Assembly (NCBI GenBank): GCA_022414725.1
Contig: CM039462.1
Coordinates: 80,533,137 to 80,597,136 of the forward strand
Direction: 5' to 3'
Length of the DNA: 64,000 nucleotides
DNA from: Microglena sp. YARC
Taxonomy: Eukaryota; Chlorophyta; Chlorophyceae; Chlamydomonadales; Chlamydomonadaceae
Shown here: positions 19,055 to 30,683 of the stretch, in pieces
Layout: each line of letters begins with the position of its first letter
How positions within the stretch are numbered: position 1 is the first letter of the stretch
Position numbers and translations under genes: made by a program
Notes under the pieces: generated by a model
What the model was told of the DNA's origin: nothing
Seen by the model: the letters and a program-made list of their open reading frames with translations, nothing else
Database searches by the model: none

Positions 19055-21640
19055 CATGTAGGTTACCACTTAGGGGGGGCGTTCCTGCAAGTTTTACTTT
19101 TGTGAGATCTAATCCTTTCTGCAGGGGCTTATTTTGCTTAGGGGGATGGTGGTCCATGCAGGTTACCACTTGGAGGGGATGAGTTCCTGTAAGTTTAGTT
19201 TTGTGAGAGTTTATATTATTTGTAAGAGTTTATATTGTGCAGGGGTATGGTGGTCCATGCAGGTTACCACTAAGAGGGGGCGTCCCTGCAAGTTTAGTTT
19301 TGCGAGAGTTTATTTTGCTTGCAAGAGTTAATTTTTGCGTAGGGGGATGATGGTCTATGTAGGTTACCACTTAGAGGGGGCATTCGTGCCAGTTTAGTTT
19401 TGTGAGAGTTCATCGTTTTTGCAGGAGTTTATTTTTGCGCAGGGGGATGGTGGTCCATGTAGACTGCAACATAGAGCATTCCTGCCAGTTTACTTCTATG
19501 AGAGTTTACATTTTGTGCAAGATTTTATTTTTGTGTAGGGGGATGGTGGTCCATGAAGGACAGGTCCATATAGGTTACCACTTAGAGGGGGCGCTCCTGC
19601 AAGTTTGTTTTTCCAAGATTTCATCTTTTTTGCAAGAGTTTATTTTTGCGTAGGGGGCTGGTGGTCCATGTAGGTTACCACTTAGAGGGGGCGCTCCTGC
19701 AAGTTTGTTTTTGCAAGATTTCATCTTTTTTGCAAGAGTTAATTTTTGCGTAGGGGGCTGGTGGTCCATGTAGGTTACCACTTAGAGGGGGCGCTCCTGC
19801 AAGTTTGTTTTTGCAAGATTTCATCTTTTTTGCAAGAGTTTATTTTTGCGTAGGGGGCTGGTGGTCCATGTAGGTTACCACTTAGAGGGGGCGCTCCTGC
19901 AAGTTTGTTTTTGCAAGATTTCATCTTTTTTGCAAGAGTTTATTTTTGCGTGGGGGGCTGGTGGTCCATGTAGGTTACCACTTAGAGGGGGCGCTCCTGC
20001 AAGTTTGTTTTTGCAAGATTTCATCTTTTTTGCAAGAGTTTATTTTTGCGTAGGGGGCTGGTGGTCCATGTAGGTTACCACTTAGAGGGGGCGCTCCTGC
20101 AAGTTTGTTTTTGCAAGATTTCATTTTTTTTTGCAAGAGTTTATTTTTGCGTAGGGGGCTGGTGGTCCATGTAGGTTACCACTTAGAGGGGCGCTCCTGC
20201 AAGTTTGTTTTTGCAAGATTTCATCTTTTTGCAAGAGTTTATTTTTGCGTAGGGGCTGGTAGTCCATGTAGGTTACCACTTAGAGGGGGCGCTCCTGCAA
20301 GTTTGTTTTTGCAAGATTTCATCTTTTTTGCAAGAGTTAATTTTTGCGTAGGGGGCTGGTGGTCCATGTAGGTTACCACTTAGAGGGGGCGCTCCTGCAA
20401 GTTTGTTTTTTGCAAGATTTCATCTTTTTTGCAAGAGTTAATTTTTGCGTAGGGGGCTGGTGGTCCATGTAGGTTACCACTTAGAGGGGGCGCTCCTGCA
20501 AGTTTGTTTTTGCAAGATTTCATCTTTTTTGCAAGAGTTTATTTTTGCGTAGGGGGCTGGTGGTCCATGTAGGTTACCACTTAGAGGGGGCGCTCCTGCA
20601 AGTTTGTTTTTGCAAGATTTCATCTTTTTTGCAAGAGTTTATTTTTGCGTAGGGGGCTGGTGGTCCATGTAGGTTACCACTTAGAGGGGGCGCTCCTGCA
20701 AGTTTGTTTTTGCAAGATTTCATCTTTTTTGCAAGAGTTTATTTTTGCGTAGGGGGCTGGTGGTCCATGTAGGTTACCACTTAGAGGGGGCGCTCCTGCA
20801 AGTTTGTTTTTTGCAAGATTTCATCTTTTTTGCAAGAGTTTATTTTTGCGTAGGGGCTGGTGGTCCATGTAGGTTACCACTTAGAGGGGGCGCTCCTGCA
20901 AGTTTGTTTTTGCAAGATTTCATCTTTTTTGCAAGAGTTTATTTTTGCGTAGGGGGCTGGTGGTCCATGTAGGTTACCACTTAGAGGGGGCGCTCCTGCA
21001 AGTTTGTTTTTTGCAAGATTTCATCTTTTTTGCAAGAGTTTATTTTTGCGTAGGGGGCTGGTGGTCCATGTAGGTTACCACTTAGAGGGGGCGCTCCTGC
21101 AAGTTTGTTTTTGCAAGATTTCATCTTTTTTGCAAGAGTTTATTTTTGCGTAGGGGGCTGGTGGTCCATGTAGGTTACCACTTAGAGGGGGCGCTCCTGC
21201 AAGTTTGTTTTTGCAAGATTTCATCTTTTTTGCAAGAGTTTATTTTTGCGTAGGGGGCTGGTGGTCCATGTAGGTTACCACTTAGAGGGGGCGCTCCTGC
21301 AAGTTTGTTTTTGCAAGATTTCATCTTTTTTGCAAGAGTTAATTTTTTGCGTAGGGGGCTGGTGGTCCATGTAGGTTACCACTTAGAGGGGGCGCTCCTG
21401 CAAGTTTGTTTTTTGCAAGATTTCATCTTTTTTGCAAGAGTTTATTTTTGCGTAGGGGGCTGGTGGTCCATGTAGGTTACCACTTAGAGGGGGCGCTCCT
21501 GCAAGATAAAATTTGCGAAAGTTTATATTTTTGCAAGAGTTTATTTTTGTGTAGGGGGATGGTGGTCTATGAAGGACAGGTCCATGTAGGGTGCCACTTA
21601 GAGGGGGCATTCGTGCCAGTTTATGTTTTGAGCTACGCGT
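19055..21640. repeat. 100-bp satellite array, about 25 units
   Basis: The unit begins TAGGGGGCTGGTGGTCCATG and continues TAGGTTACCACTTAGAGGGG, GCGCTCCTGCAAGTTTG and TTTGCAAGATTTCATC before a second TTTTGCAAGAGTTTATTTTTG-type block (starts at 19651, 19751, 19851 and so on). The central units are near-identical and exactly 100 bp. Outer units (19055-19600, 21490-21640) are more diverged, with extra GAAGGACAGGTCCAT inserts. This gradient is what unequal crossing-over produces. Frames through it are artefacts. Confidence 0.97.
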
Positions 21641-21704
21641 AGCAGCTTCTAGGCAACTTCCTTTTCCTGTCATCAGGCCTAAACAGAAGCTCGCTAGTGT
21701 GTCT

Positions 21705-21889
21705 GAAAGCTGACACCTTTGTACGCCAGCACAGCTGTTCCCTCTGCCACCCTCCTACAACCAACAATTCAAATCAACATGAAAAAAAAAAAAAAAAAAA
21801 AATCCCAATCTACCTTTGTATGCTGGCACAGCTGTTCCCTCTGCCGCCCCCCCTTCTACCAACATTTCAAATCAAGATGGAAATGAAAG
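21705..21889. repeat. ~90-bp tandem array, left part
   Basis: Two units with CCTTTGTATGCTGGCACAGC, TGTTCCCTCTGCC and ATTTCAAATCAA plus an A run. The array continues at 22960-23345 beyond an inserted TIR element. Confidence 0.85.
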
Positions 21890-22947
21890 TATCTCCATAG
21901 GTGCCTAAGTCAGACCCTGAGTGATACGGATGGATTGAGCCTATGCCCTAAAGTCCCAAAACAAAGATTTTTTGCTAATTAGTTGCCCAACCACATCAGT
22001 TCAACACACAAATACTCGGATTTGGGTTTTCTCAAATGGTGGGGACCAGGTCAAGTGAAACATGCTAATTTGTTACGATGGGGTTCCCTAAGTCGATACG
22101 GGTTTTACGTAGGAAGTGATACGGAGCCTATCGCGACCGAAACAAGCCATTTTAAAAGAACACTGGGTACAAATGTTGTGTAACATCTTTCCCTACCAGT
22201 AGTTATTACGGAAGGTCTTGGAAGGCAGTACACAGGCAGTACAGTTGAGTACAGACCCCCAAAACACTGATTATTTACATTTCGTGGGTGTCCTAAGTCT
22301 AGGTTAGAGTTGCACAGCCTCGATTGAAACATTTTGGGCCTCGGTTTTGCTCTATCTCAAGATATAGCGTGCAGAACAACTTTTTCTTTTTTTTCGAAAA
22401 TACAAAATTCAAAATTCAAATATTGTTTTGAAAAACAATTCAAAAAACAAACATTTTTTTAATTTGTCTTCAAACATCCACATCTGAACTCAGTTTTTGA
22501 TTTGGGGTAGATCATTGAAAACACACCCTAATCCTGAGCCATGGTGTGGTAGGCCACGGGGAGGTGAAATCTTGAGATGTACAGCTATTTCAGTAGATTC
22601 CGAGGCCAAGGCTGAAGCGCAGCCTCCAACCTTGTAATAGGGGTTCGATAAGCCTTTCGTCCCGTGGTACCTTTCTTCGGAATAGCTCGCGCGGCCTCAT
22701 CTGACGCGATCTGGATTTGTATCACTAATTATCGCACATCTGATGTACTGCCACCGGCCTGCCGAACAAGGCTGCTCGCGACCAGATGCGAACGCGCACG
22801 AAAAGTAGCTGCGCGCAAAGCTGACACCGTCGCGAACAATATGAGCCTGACAGAATTCGATTCCGAGCAGTTTGGGCCATGTACGGCTCTGTATCACATT
22901 CTTGTATCGACTTAGGGCGTTTTCGGACTTAGGCACCTATGGAGATA
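21890..22947. mobile_element. 1058-bp TIR element (non-autonomous DNA transposon candidate)
   Basis: The first 22 bases (21890-21911, starting TATCTCCATAGGTGCC) are a perfect inverted copy of the last 22 (22926-22947). If the outermost TA on each side is the target duplication, the inverted repeat proper is 20 bp, as for Tc1/mariner-type elements. CCTAAGTC or its complement also recurs subterminally (22088, 22290, 22913). No transposase frame is present. The element interrupts a ~90-bp tandem array whose units lie on both sides, which supports insertion. Confidence 0.8.
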
Positions 22948-22959
22948 ATAATAATAAAT

Positions 22960-23345
22960 AAAAAAAAAAAAAAAATTAATAATAATAATAAAAAGAATAA
23001 CAACAATAACAACCTACCTTTGTATGCCAGCACAGCTCTTCCCTCTGCCACACTCCTCCTACCATCATTTCAAACCAACAGTTCAAATCAACATGAAAAT
23101 AAAAAATAAAAATAAAAATCCCAACCTACCTTTGTATGCAGTATGCCGGCACAGCTGTTCCCTCTGCCACCCTCCTCCGAGCCAACATGTCAAATCAACA
23201 TGAAAATGAAAAAAATCCCAACCTACCGTTGCTGGCGGGCACAGCTGTTCCCTCTGCCACCCTCCTCCGAGCCAACATTTCAAATCAACATGAAAATGAA
23301 AAAAATCCCAACCTACCATTGCTGGCGGGCACAGCTGTTTGGCAT
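22960..23345. repeat. A/T-rich tract and ~90-bp tandem array, right part
   Basis: After AATAAT-rich simple sequence, four units repeat CAGCACAGCTGTTCCCTCTG, CCACCCTCCTCCGAGCCAAC, TTTCAAATCAACATGAAAAT and AATCCCAACCTACC. The last two units are almost identical. Confidence 0.9.
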
Positions 23346-23764
23346 CGCTGAGCAGTGGCCGAACCTGTGGGCACTAGGACGGATGAAGTAAGTCTCAGAG
23401 AGAAGTGCGACCTCACATGAGGCACTGGGGAGCGTGATGGCTGACGGGTAGGCGAAGGGGAGGCGGTGGAGGGGCTTAGGGAGCACGGGGTGGGGATCTT
23501 GTGAGGGACGGTGTTGGATGTGCTTGAAGAGAAGGGGGTGGGGGCCTTGTGAGGGGAGGGGTTGGAGGCTGAAGGGCTGGAGGCGCTTAGTGGCGGGAAG
23601 AGGCTGGTGGCTGCTCTGGAGGCAGGCCTGTGGGATGCAGGCAATATCTGCACCAGGGGGGTCAAGGGGTCACTCAGAATTTGAATTCGGAATTCGAAAT
23701 TGTGCGTGTTTAGGGTTCAGTTCATCAATGTTTTTTCTTTTTAAGCCCTTCCTATCACGATTGA
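23346..23764. other. G-rich unidentified stretch
   Basis: The plus strand is GGGGAGG/GGAGGGG-rich with two GGGG(A/T)..CTTGTGAGGG units. The minus-strand frame (23665-23285) is Ser/Pro-rich and low in complexity. I see no splice or start evidence and leave it uncalled. Confidence 0.4.
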
Positions 23765-23925
23765 GCCCCCCCCCACACTCTGGGGGGCGAGAGCCCCCAG
23801 ATTCACCCCATTGTTTGTCTGTATAATCACCTGACCGACGACGGAGACAAAGCCTGACACGTTAGCAAACTGTCTCATAACTCTCATAACTAATTGCCTT
23901 CGGCCGTGTCGTGTTTTGCGCTCCG
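23765..23925 (+). repeat. dispersed repeat family A, diverged copy
   Basis: It contains GGGGGGCGAGAGCCCCCAG, CCATTGTTTGTCTGT, ACCTGACCGACGACGGAGAC and AAAGCCTGACACGTTAGC, then the diverged AACTAATTGCCTTCGGCC end. An inverted fragment of repeat R follows at 23975-24025. Confidence 0.7.
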
Positions 23926-24139
23926 CGGGGTTTGGGGGGCATCGCGTCACACCGGGGACACACGAGTCGCTCATTTTGCAATGTGGAAGACCCACCTCCT
24001 GGGGTGAAGATCCTTTCACAACGAAAAAAACGTTCTCGCAGAATAAAAGCCCAGGGCGGGGAGAATTAGTGATTTGGTAAAAGACTATCGGTGGGAGGTG
24101 AACCCTAAACCCATCATCAATCAGTGGGTAGATAGAATA

Positions 24140-24810
24140 TAAAATGTCATGAATTCCAAATATTCTTTTTATGACAAACAATATTCAGTATTCTGTCATA
24201 TTCAGTTATATACTCATTTTCAGTCAGCTCTGTGTGTATGTCTGTATTTTCAGTCAGCTCTGTGTGTATGCCTGTATTTTCAGTCAGCTCTGGAAAAACA
24301 AGACAGGAAACAACTTTCTTTGCTTTATTCCCAAACAATATTAAAATACTTTATTTCCTTTATACAATTTATGGTATCTCATTTTTGCTCTATTTCCAAA
24401 CACTATTATAAGACCTTATTTACTTTATACAATTTACGGTATCTTATTTTTGCTCTATTTCCAAACACTATTATAATACTTTGTTTACTATATTTACAAT
24501 CACTGTAACAATAACTTATTTCCTTTATTACAATAACTTATTTCCTTTTTTTACAATAACTTATTTCCTTTTTTTACTATTACAATCACTTTCTATTACA
24601 ATAACTTATTTCCTAACTTATTTCCTAATTTTTTACTATTACAATAACTTTCTATTACAATAACTTATTTCCTAACTTATTTCCTAATTTTTTACTATTA
24701 CAACAACTTTCTATTACAAACTTATTTCCTTTTTTTACAAACGCTATTACAATTACTTCTTTCCTTTAATTACAAACATTATTACAATAACGTATTTCCT
24801 TTCTTTACAA
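24140..24810. repeat. AT-rich degenerate tandem repeat
   Basis: Units of ATTTTCAGTCAGCTCTGTGT (x3, 24216-24293), then ACTTTATACAATTTATGGTA-type units (x3), then many ACAATAACTTATTTCC units to 24810. No coding evidence. Confidence 0.9.
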
Positions 24811-24827
24811 CAATATAAAAAGTAATG

Positions 24828-24990
24828 ATGGGAGCCCCATCTTTGGCGGTAGATAACGGGCTGCTACTTTACCTGAACAAAGCTACCATGGCAGTTGACA
24901 GCGTCCGAGAACACTATAGCGCACCGGTAAGGATTCGAACCCCGCACTCTCTTGTTTCAACGAGCTCTACCATTGAGCCTTTCGTCAAAC
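24828..24990 (-). mobile_element. tRNA-derived SINE, subfamily A
   Basis: On the minus strand the head has A box TGGCTCAATGGTAGAGC-like sequence (GGCTCAATGGTAGAGCTCG) and B box GGGTTCGAATCC. The middle carries CAACTGCCATGGTAGC and AAAGTAGCAGCCCGTTATC. The 3' end is shortened, lacking most of the CACCAGGCGTTATC terminus. The head resembles a tRNA, but its anticodon stem does not pair properly, so this is not called as a tRNA gene. Confidence 0.8.
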
Positions 24991-25044
24991 GGTAACAAAC
25001 ACTAAAAGAACCTAATACCAAACTATTCACAGGCCCCTTATAAA

Positions 25045-25345
25045 TCCACACCTGGTAGTTATTTTTCCAAGCTGCGAGAGGGGGATTTGATTGCTTTCCT
25101 TTCTTTCTTTCCTTTCTTTCCTTTCTTTCCTCATTTCCTGAATTTCTATTATTTCCAACCATTAATCGCATCATATACAGGGCCGTGCCACACCTGGTAG
25201 TTCTTGGTGGTGGTGGTGGTGGTGGTGGTGGTGGTGGTGGTGGTGGTGGTGGTGGTGGGCCACACCTGGTAGTTCTTGCAAAGCTGCGAGAGAGGGATTT
25301 GATGTATTTCCTTTCTTTCCTTTCTTTACTTTTCCGCAATTTCTT
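25045..25345 (-). repeat. copies of the 3' end of the large exon, with (GGT)18 and CTTT repeats
   Basis: The minus-strand segment CTCGCAGCTT..AAGAACTACCAG|GTGTGG, which forms the last coding bases of the large exon at about 25415-25390, recurs at about 25290-25262 and 25080-25050, with a partial copy at 25215-25190. A (GGT)18 tract occupies 25204-25257. CCTTTCTTT tracts follow each copy. The GTGTGG after ACCAG could serve as a splice donor. Confidence 0.8.
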
Positions 25346-25362
25346 TTATTTCCCAACATTCA

Positions 25363-28300
25363 TCACTCAGTATATACAGGGCAGTTCCACACCTGGTAGT
25401 TCTTGCCAAGCTGCGTGAGGGACATGTCCGACGATGGCAGAGGAGCCGCCGGATGTGAAGACAACGGCGCAGGTGGGGAGGCCCCTTGCAACTGTGTCGC
25501 CCTTACTACTACGCCTGCGGTAGGAGGTTGAAACCCACTGGCTGGTTGAAACCCACTGGTTCCCCCTCCTCCAGGGAGAGCCCCCCCGGCCTCACTACTG
25601 ACTGAACGGAACGCAAGGCCCTTGCAGGGAGAGCCCACAGTAGAGAAGGGACTGCTAGGTGGGTCAGCATGAGCTCCTCCCATGCTGCTGCTCCAGGACT
25701 GGCGAGCCTGCCTGTTAAATGCAGCATGGGTGAGGGCGGCAGATGCAGGGTCCTGCGCTGCTATCCCACCTCCACTGGTGTGGGACTGGCAAGAGGCGAG
25801 CCTCCGGGATACCATAGCCAAGTGTTTTCCACTGCCAGGTGGGTTGCAGGACTTGCTGGGAGACAGGTAGACCTCCTTTGAGGCCGCCTCCTTCAGCTGT
25901 ATGGCCAAGCCAATAGGGCTGCTGATAGGACCCCCGGGTGGGTTGCACGACTTGCTAGGTGAATGGTAGGCCTCCTTCAAAACCGCCTCCTTCTGCTGTA
26001 TGGCCAAGCCTTTTGGCTTGGCTTGGCTGCCCATGTGCCTACTAGGGGTGGTGGCATCTTTGGAAGATGGGGCAGCAAGGGGAATGGTGGTGGGAGCCTT
26101 CCTAAAATGGCTATCTGCTGCCTCTTTGGGGTTGACTCCTTGGGCCACGCCACTTAGACTGTTTACTCCTTGGGCCACGCCACTTAGACTTTTTGTTCCT
26201 TGGGCCACCCCACTTAGACTGTTTGTTCCTTGGGCCAAGCGACTTAGACTGTTTGCTCCTTGGGCCAAGCCACTCGGATTGTTTGCTTCATGGGCCACGC
26301 CACTCAGACTGTTTGCTCCTTGGGCCAAGCCACTCAGATTGTTTGCTTCTTGGGCCACGCCACTCAGACTGCTTGCTACTTGGTGCGCGGAAGACAGGTG
26401 CACAGTGGTCAAGCAGCTCGCCACCTCCAGGCCAAGCTCATCTGCAGCAGAGCCAGCAGTAGCCCCAGCAGCCTCCACGGCCCCAGCAGCCCCCACAGCC
26501 CTCACAGCCCCATCAGTCCCAGTAGCAGCCCCAGTGTCGTGTGGCAGGCAGGCTGGGATGTGTGAAGTTGCAGGTATACTGTTGAAAGTGGTGTGTACGC
26601 TGTATGTTGAGTGTTCGCTTCGGTTTGAGAGGCGAGAGCTGGCTTCCCGGCATGGGTTCGCAATTGAATTGCTTAGGTGCCCAACAGGAGAGGGAGGTCT
26701 CACCTCAGCGTGTAGCTGAGACTGTAGCTGAGACTGTAGCCGAGCCTGTTCCTCCCCTCCAGGGATCCCATTGCCTTCTCTTGGAGACTGTGATTGCTGG
26801 ACTACACCTGGAGCAAGCAAGACATCCGGTCCCATCCCCTCGGGTAGTACCACATCCATTGGGTGGATTTCCGTTTGATGATGAGCCAGCTCCACCATCG
26901 CAGCAGCTGGGTGTTGTTGCTTGCCGCTGTCTACTGCCACCACTGCTTTGGCATGCAGTGAAGGATCAGCAATCTGCTGAGGGCCTGATGCATCGGATGC
27001 AGGATATCTTTGTGGATAGGTTGAATTGGATACACCATCGGATGCGGGATATCTTTGGGGATAGGGTGGATCGGATGCACCATCGGATGCAGGATATCTT
27101 TGGGGATAGGGTGAATCGGATCCACCATCGGATGCAGGACGTGTTTTGGGATTTGGTGGATCGGATCCACCATCGGATACAGGATGTCTTTGGGGATAGA
27201 GTAGATCGGATCGTATCAGATTCACCATCGGATTCACCATTGGATTCACCATCGGATCTGCCATCGGATCCACCATCAGATTGGATCCTGTATCGGATTG
27301 GATCTGATGGCAGCTTGTCCTCGGGGATATGGTGGATTCCCGGGAGCTCCTCGGGGACATGACACTGCCCTTGGAGGAGGGTGCAAGTAGTTTAGGGGAG
27401 GACGGTGGGTGTGGCATGCGTGCCATGTCAATAACAGCCATGTCAATACCGGCCATTTTAATACCTGCCATGTCAAACATCGGTCTGCTGCCTAGGCTTG
27501 AAGCACTCTCGGCAGAGCCCATGGGTCTTACCATTGTCTGGAGAGAGTTTGTTGCCTCTCCATCGGCTTGCAACTCTAGCTGTCGCATGGTCTCCACAAC
27601 GCCCCCAGAGCCCATGGGTCTCACCACTGTTTTGAGAGAGTTTGTTGGCGAGATCTTGGGAGGTGAAGACATGCGTTCTGAAAAGGATGCATCGCTGTGA
27701 TTCTCTTCGAGGATGAGATGGGGGTCCTCAAGAGCATATACTGCAGTCAAGCCAGGGTGCAGTGGCTCAGCTACTATGGCTGCTGACTGAGCTACTATAG
27801 ATTCTGGCTCAGCTACCATAGTAGCTGGCTCAGCTACTATGGCTGCTGACTCAGCTACCATTGATTCTGGATCAGCAACCGTGGCAGCTGGCTCAGCTCC
27901 TGTAGTTTCTGGCTCAGCTACAATGGTCTCTGGCTCAACTACAACGGCCTCGGACTCAGCTACAATGGTCTCCTCTCCTCTCTTCTTCAGTTCCTCTTCG
28001 TCTATGCCAGCTGGCTCACCACCAGCTTGCGACCCTAGTTGCCCCATGGTCTGGGTGTTGGCATCCCCAAGGGCTACATCTATGCCAGCTGGCTCACCAC
28101 CAGCTTGCGACCCTAGTTGTCCCATGGTCTCCACACCTCCCATCCAGCCATATAAATGTGTGTGAAGGGTGGAAGACTCATTAGACTTGTCTCCCTCCTC
28201 AACAACCAACCTGCCCAACTCTTGTTTCCCCATGATGGAGACATCCTGGGACAGATGTCCAAAGTCAAGCCGCGGTACCCGAGGACATTCGCTACTTGCA

Positions 28301-30501
28301 GGCACACTGTCTGCATTGAGCAGTACATCTGCATGCGCGCCATCAGCATGGAGCTGTACATCTGCATGGAGCGGTGCCCGAGGACATCCGCCACTTGCAT
28401 GCACACCGTCTGCATGGGACTGTACATCTGCATGGAGTGGTACCCGAGGACATCCGCCACTTGCATGCACACAGTTTGCATGGAGCGGTACATCTGCATA
28501 GAGCGGTACATCTGTATGGAGCGGTATACCTGTATGAAGTGGTACTTCTGCATGGAGCGGTACTTCTGTATGGAGCGGTATATCAGCACGGAGCTGTGCA
28601 TCTGCACGGAGTGATTCATCTGCATTGAGCGGTACATCTGCATGGAGCGGTACTTCTGCATGGAGCAGTACATCTGCATGGAGCGGTACATCTGCAGCAC
28701 TGTCACAGGGGTGATGCTGAAGAAGATTCAAGCGACGTGCTTCCCTATCTGCTGCCAATTGAGCTTCCCACTCTTCCACCTCCCGGGCGTGGGGGTATTG
28801 AAACAAAACCTTGGTGGTACTTGACCCAACTTTCACGCCCCCCTGCGTGTTCACTTCATCACCATCATCCACTTCCCGAGCGTGGGGGTCTTGAAAAAAA
28901 ACCTTGCTGCTGCTTGATTCAGCTTTCACGCCCATCTGCATGTCCAGCTCATCACCATCATCCACATCCCGAGCGTGGGGGTCTTGAAAACAAACCTTGG
29001 TGGTACTTGATTCAGCTTTCACGCCCCCCTGCGTGTTCACCTCATCATCATCATCCACCTCCTGGGCGTGGGGGTCTTGAAAGCAAACCTTGTTGGTACT
29101 TGATTCAGCTTTCACGCCCCCCTGCCTGTTCACCTCATCACCATGATTCAGCCCTTTGGCTGAGGGGGAGATGACAGCATGAGCTTGTTGAGCAACGAAG
29201 CCTTCAATGCCTAGTGACATGTTGGCAATTGATATCACGCTTTTAGCTCGTGCTACCGGCTTCCTTTGAGGGGGTGAGTGATTAGTATTTGATTTGGGCT
29301 CCTTAGCCTTGCTGGCTGGGGGAGCTCTGGGGGATGAAATCTCCCCACCCAAATTGATACTCTTGATGGTTGGCTTCTCAGGGGAAAGATTCGTCAGAGG
29401 GTTAGCAGTGGACTCCTTAGCCTTGCTGGGTGGGGGGGCTCTGGGCAAAGAGATCTCCCCACCTAAATTGATACTCTTAATAGGTGACCATTCAGAGGCC
29501 AGATTCGTCATAGGGTCTGCGGCGGACTCCTTAGCCTTGCTGGCTGGGGGCGCTCTGGGGGATGAAATCTCCCCACCCAAATTGATACTCTTGATGGTTG
29601 GCTTCTCAGGGGAAAGATTCGTCAGAGGGTTAGCAGTGGACTCCTTAGCCTTGCTGGGTGGGGGGGCTCTGGGCAAAGAGATCTCCCCACCTAAATTGAT
29701 ACTCTTAATAGGTGACCATTCAGAGGCCAGATTCGTCATAGGGTCTGCGGCGGACTCCTTAGCCTTGCTGGCTGGGGGCGCTCTGGGGGATGAAATCTCC
29801 CCACCCAAATTGATACTCTTGATAGCTGACCTCTCAGGGGCAAGATCTTTCAGAGGGTCTGCGGCGGACTCCCTAGCCTTGCTGGGTGGGGGCGCTCTGG
29901 GCGAAGCTATCTCCCCACCCAAATTGATACTCTTGATAGTTGACCTCTCAGGGGCAAGATCTTTCAGAGGGTCTGTGGTGGACTCCCTAGTCTTGCTGGC
30001 TGGGAGGGCTCTGGGAGAAGACATCTCCCCGCCCCAATTGATACTCTTGTTACTCTTGTTACAAGACTTTTCAGGTGCAAGAGTCTCTAGAGGGTCCAAG
30101 GTGGCAGGGTCACTTGTGTCGGTGGGTCTGCTAGCAGCAGCAGGGAGGGGGTAGCTGATGCCAAAGCCAGGCTGAGTCCTGGGGGTCTTAGGACCGCTCC
30201 TAGCTATGGCTGGAACTGCAAGCATGATTGTGAGGAGGGCGTGTGGGTGTGTGGGTGTGGGTGAGGGAGTAGTTGTGTGTGTGTGTGTGTGGTGGTGGTG
30301 GTGGTGGTGGTGGCAGGGTCACTTGTGTCGGTGGGTCTGCTAGCAGCAGCAGGGAGGGGGTAGCTGATGCCAAAGCCAGGCTGAGTCCTGGTTGACTTAG
30401 GACTGCTTCTATCTATGGCTGGAACTGCAAGCATGATAGTGAGGAGGGCGTGTGGGTGTGGGTGAGGGAGTTGGTGTGTGAGTGTGCGGGTGTGTGTGTG
30501 T

Positions 30502-30532
<31 letters not shown>

Positions 30533-30650
30533 GGGTCTGTGGGTTAGCTAGCAGCAGCAGGGAGGGGGTACCAGATGCCAAATCCAGGCTGAGTCCTGGG
30601 GGTCTCAGGACCGCTTCTGTCCATGGCTGGAACTGCAGTATGATAGGGAG

Positions 30651-30683
<33 letters not shown>

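Noticed and set aside
23285..23665. Ser/Pro-rich minus-strand frame as a gene
   Set aside because: Low complexity from a G-rich repeat, with no start context, splice sites or recognisable domain.
24916..24990. tRNA gene on the minus strand
   Set aside because: Good A and B boxes, but the anticodon stem does not pair and the sequence continues into the shared SINE tail.
26000..30154. Plus-strand frames opposite the large exon (up to 286 codons)
   Set aside because: Shadows of the in-frame repeats on the minus strand. The minus frame is far longer and has a phased upstream exon chain.
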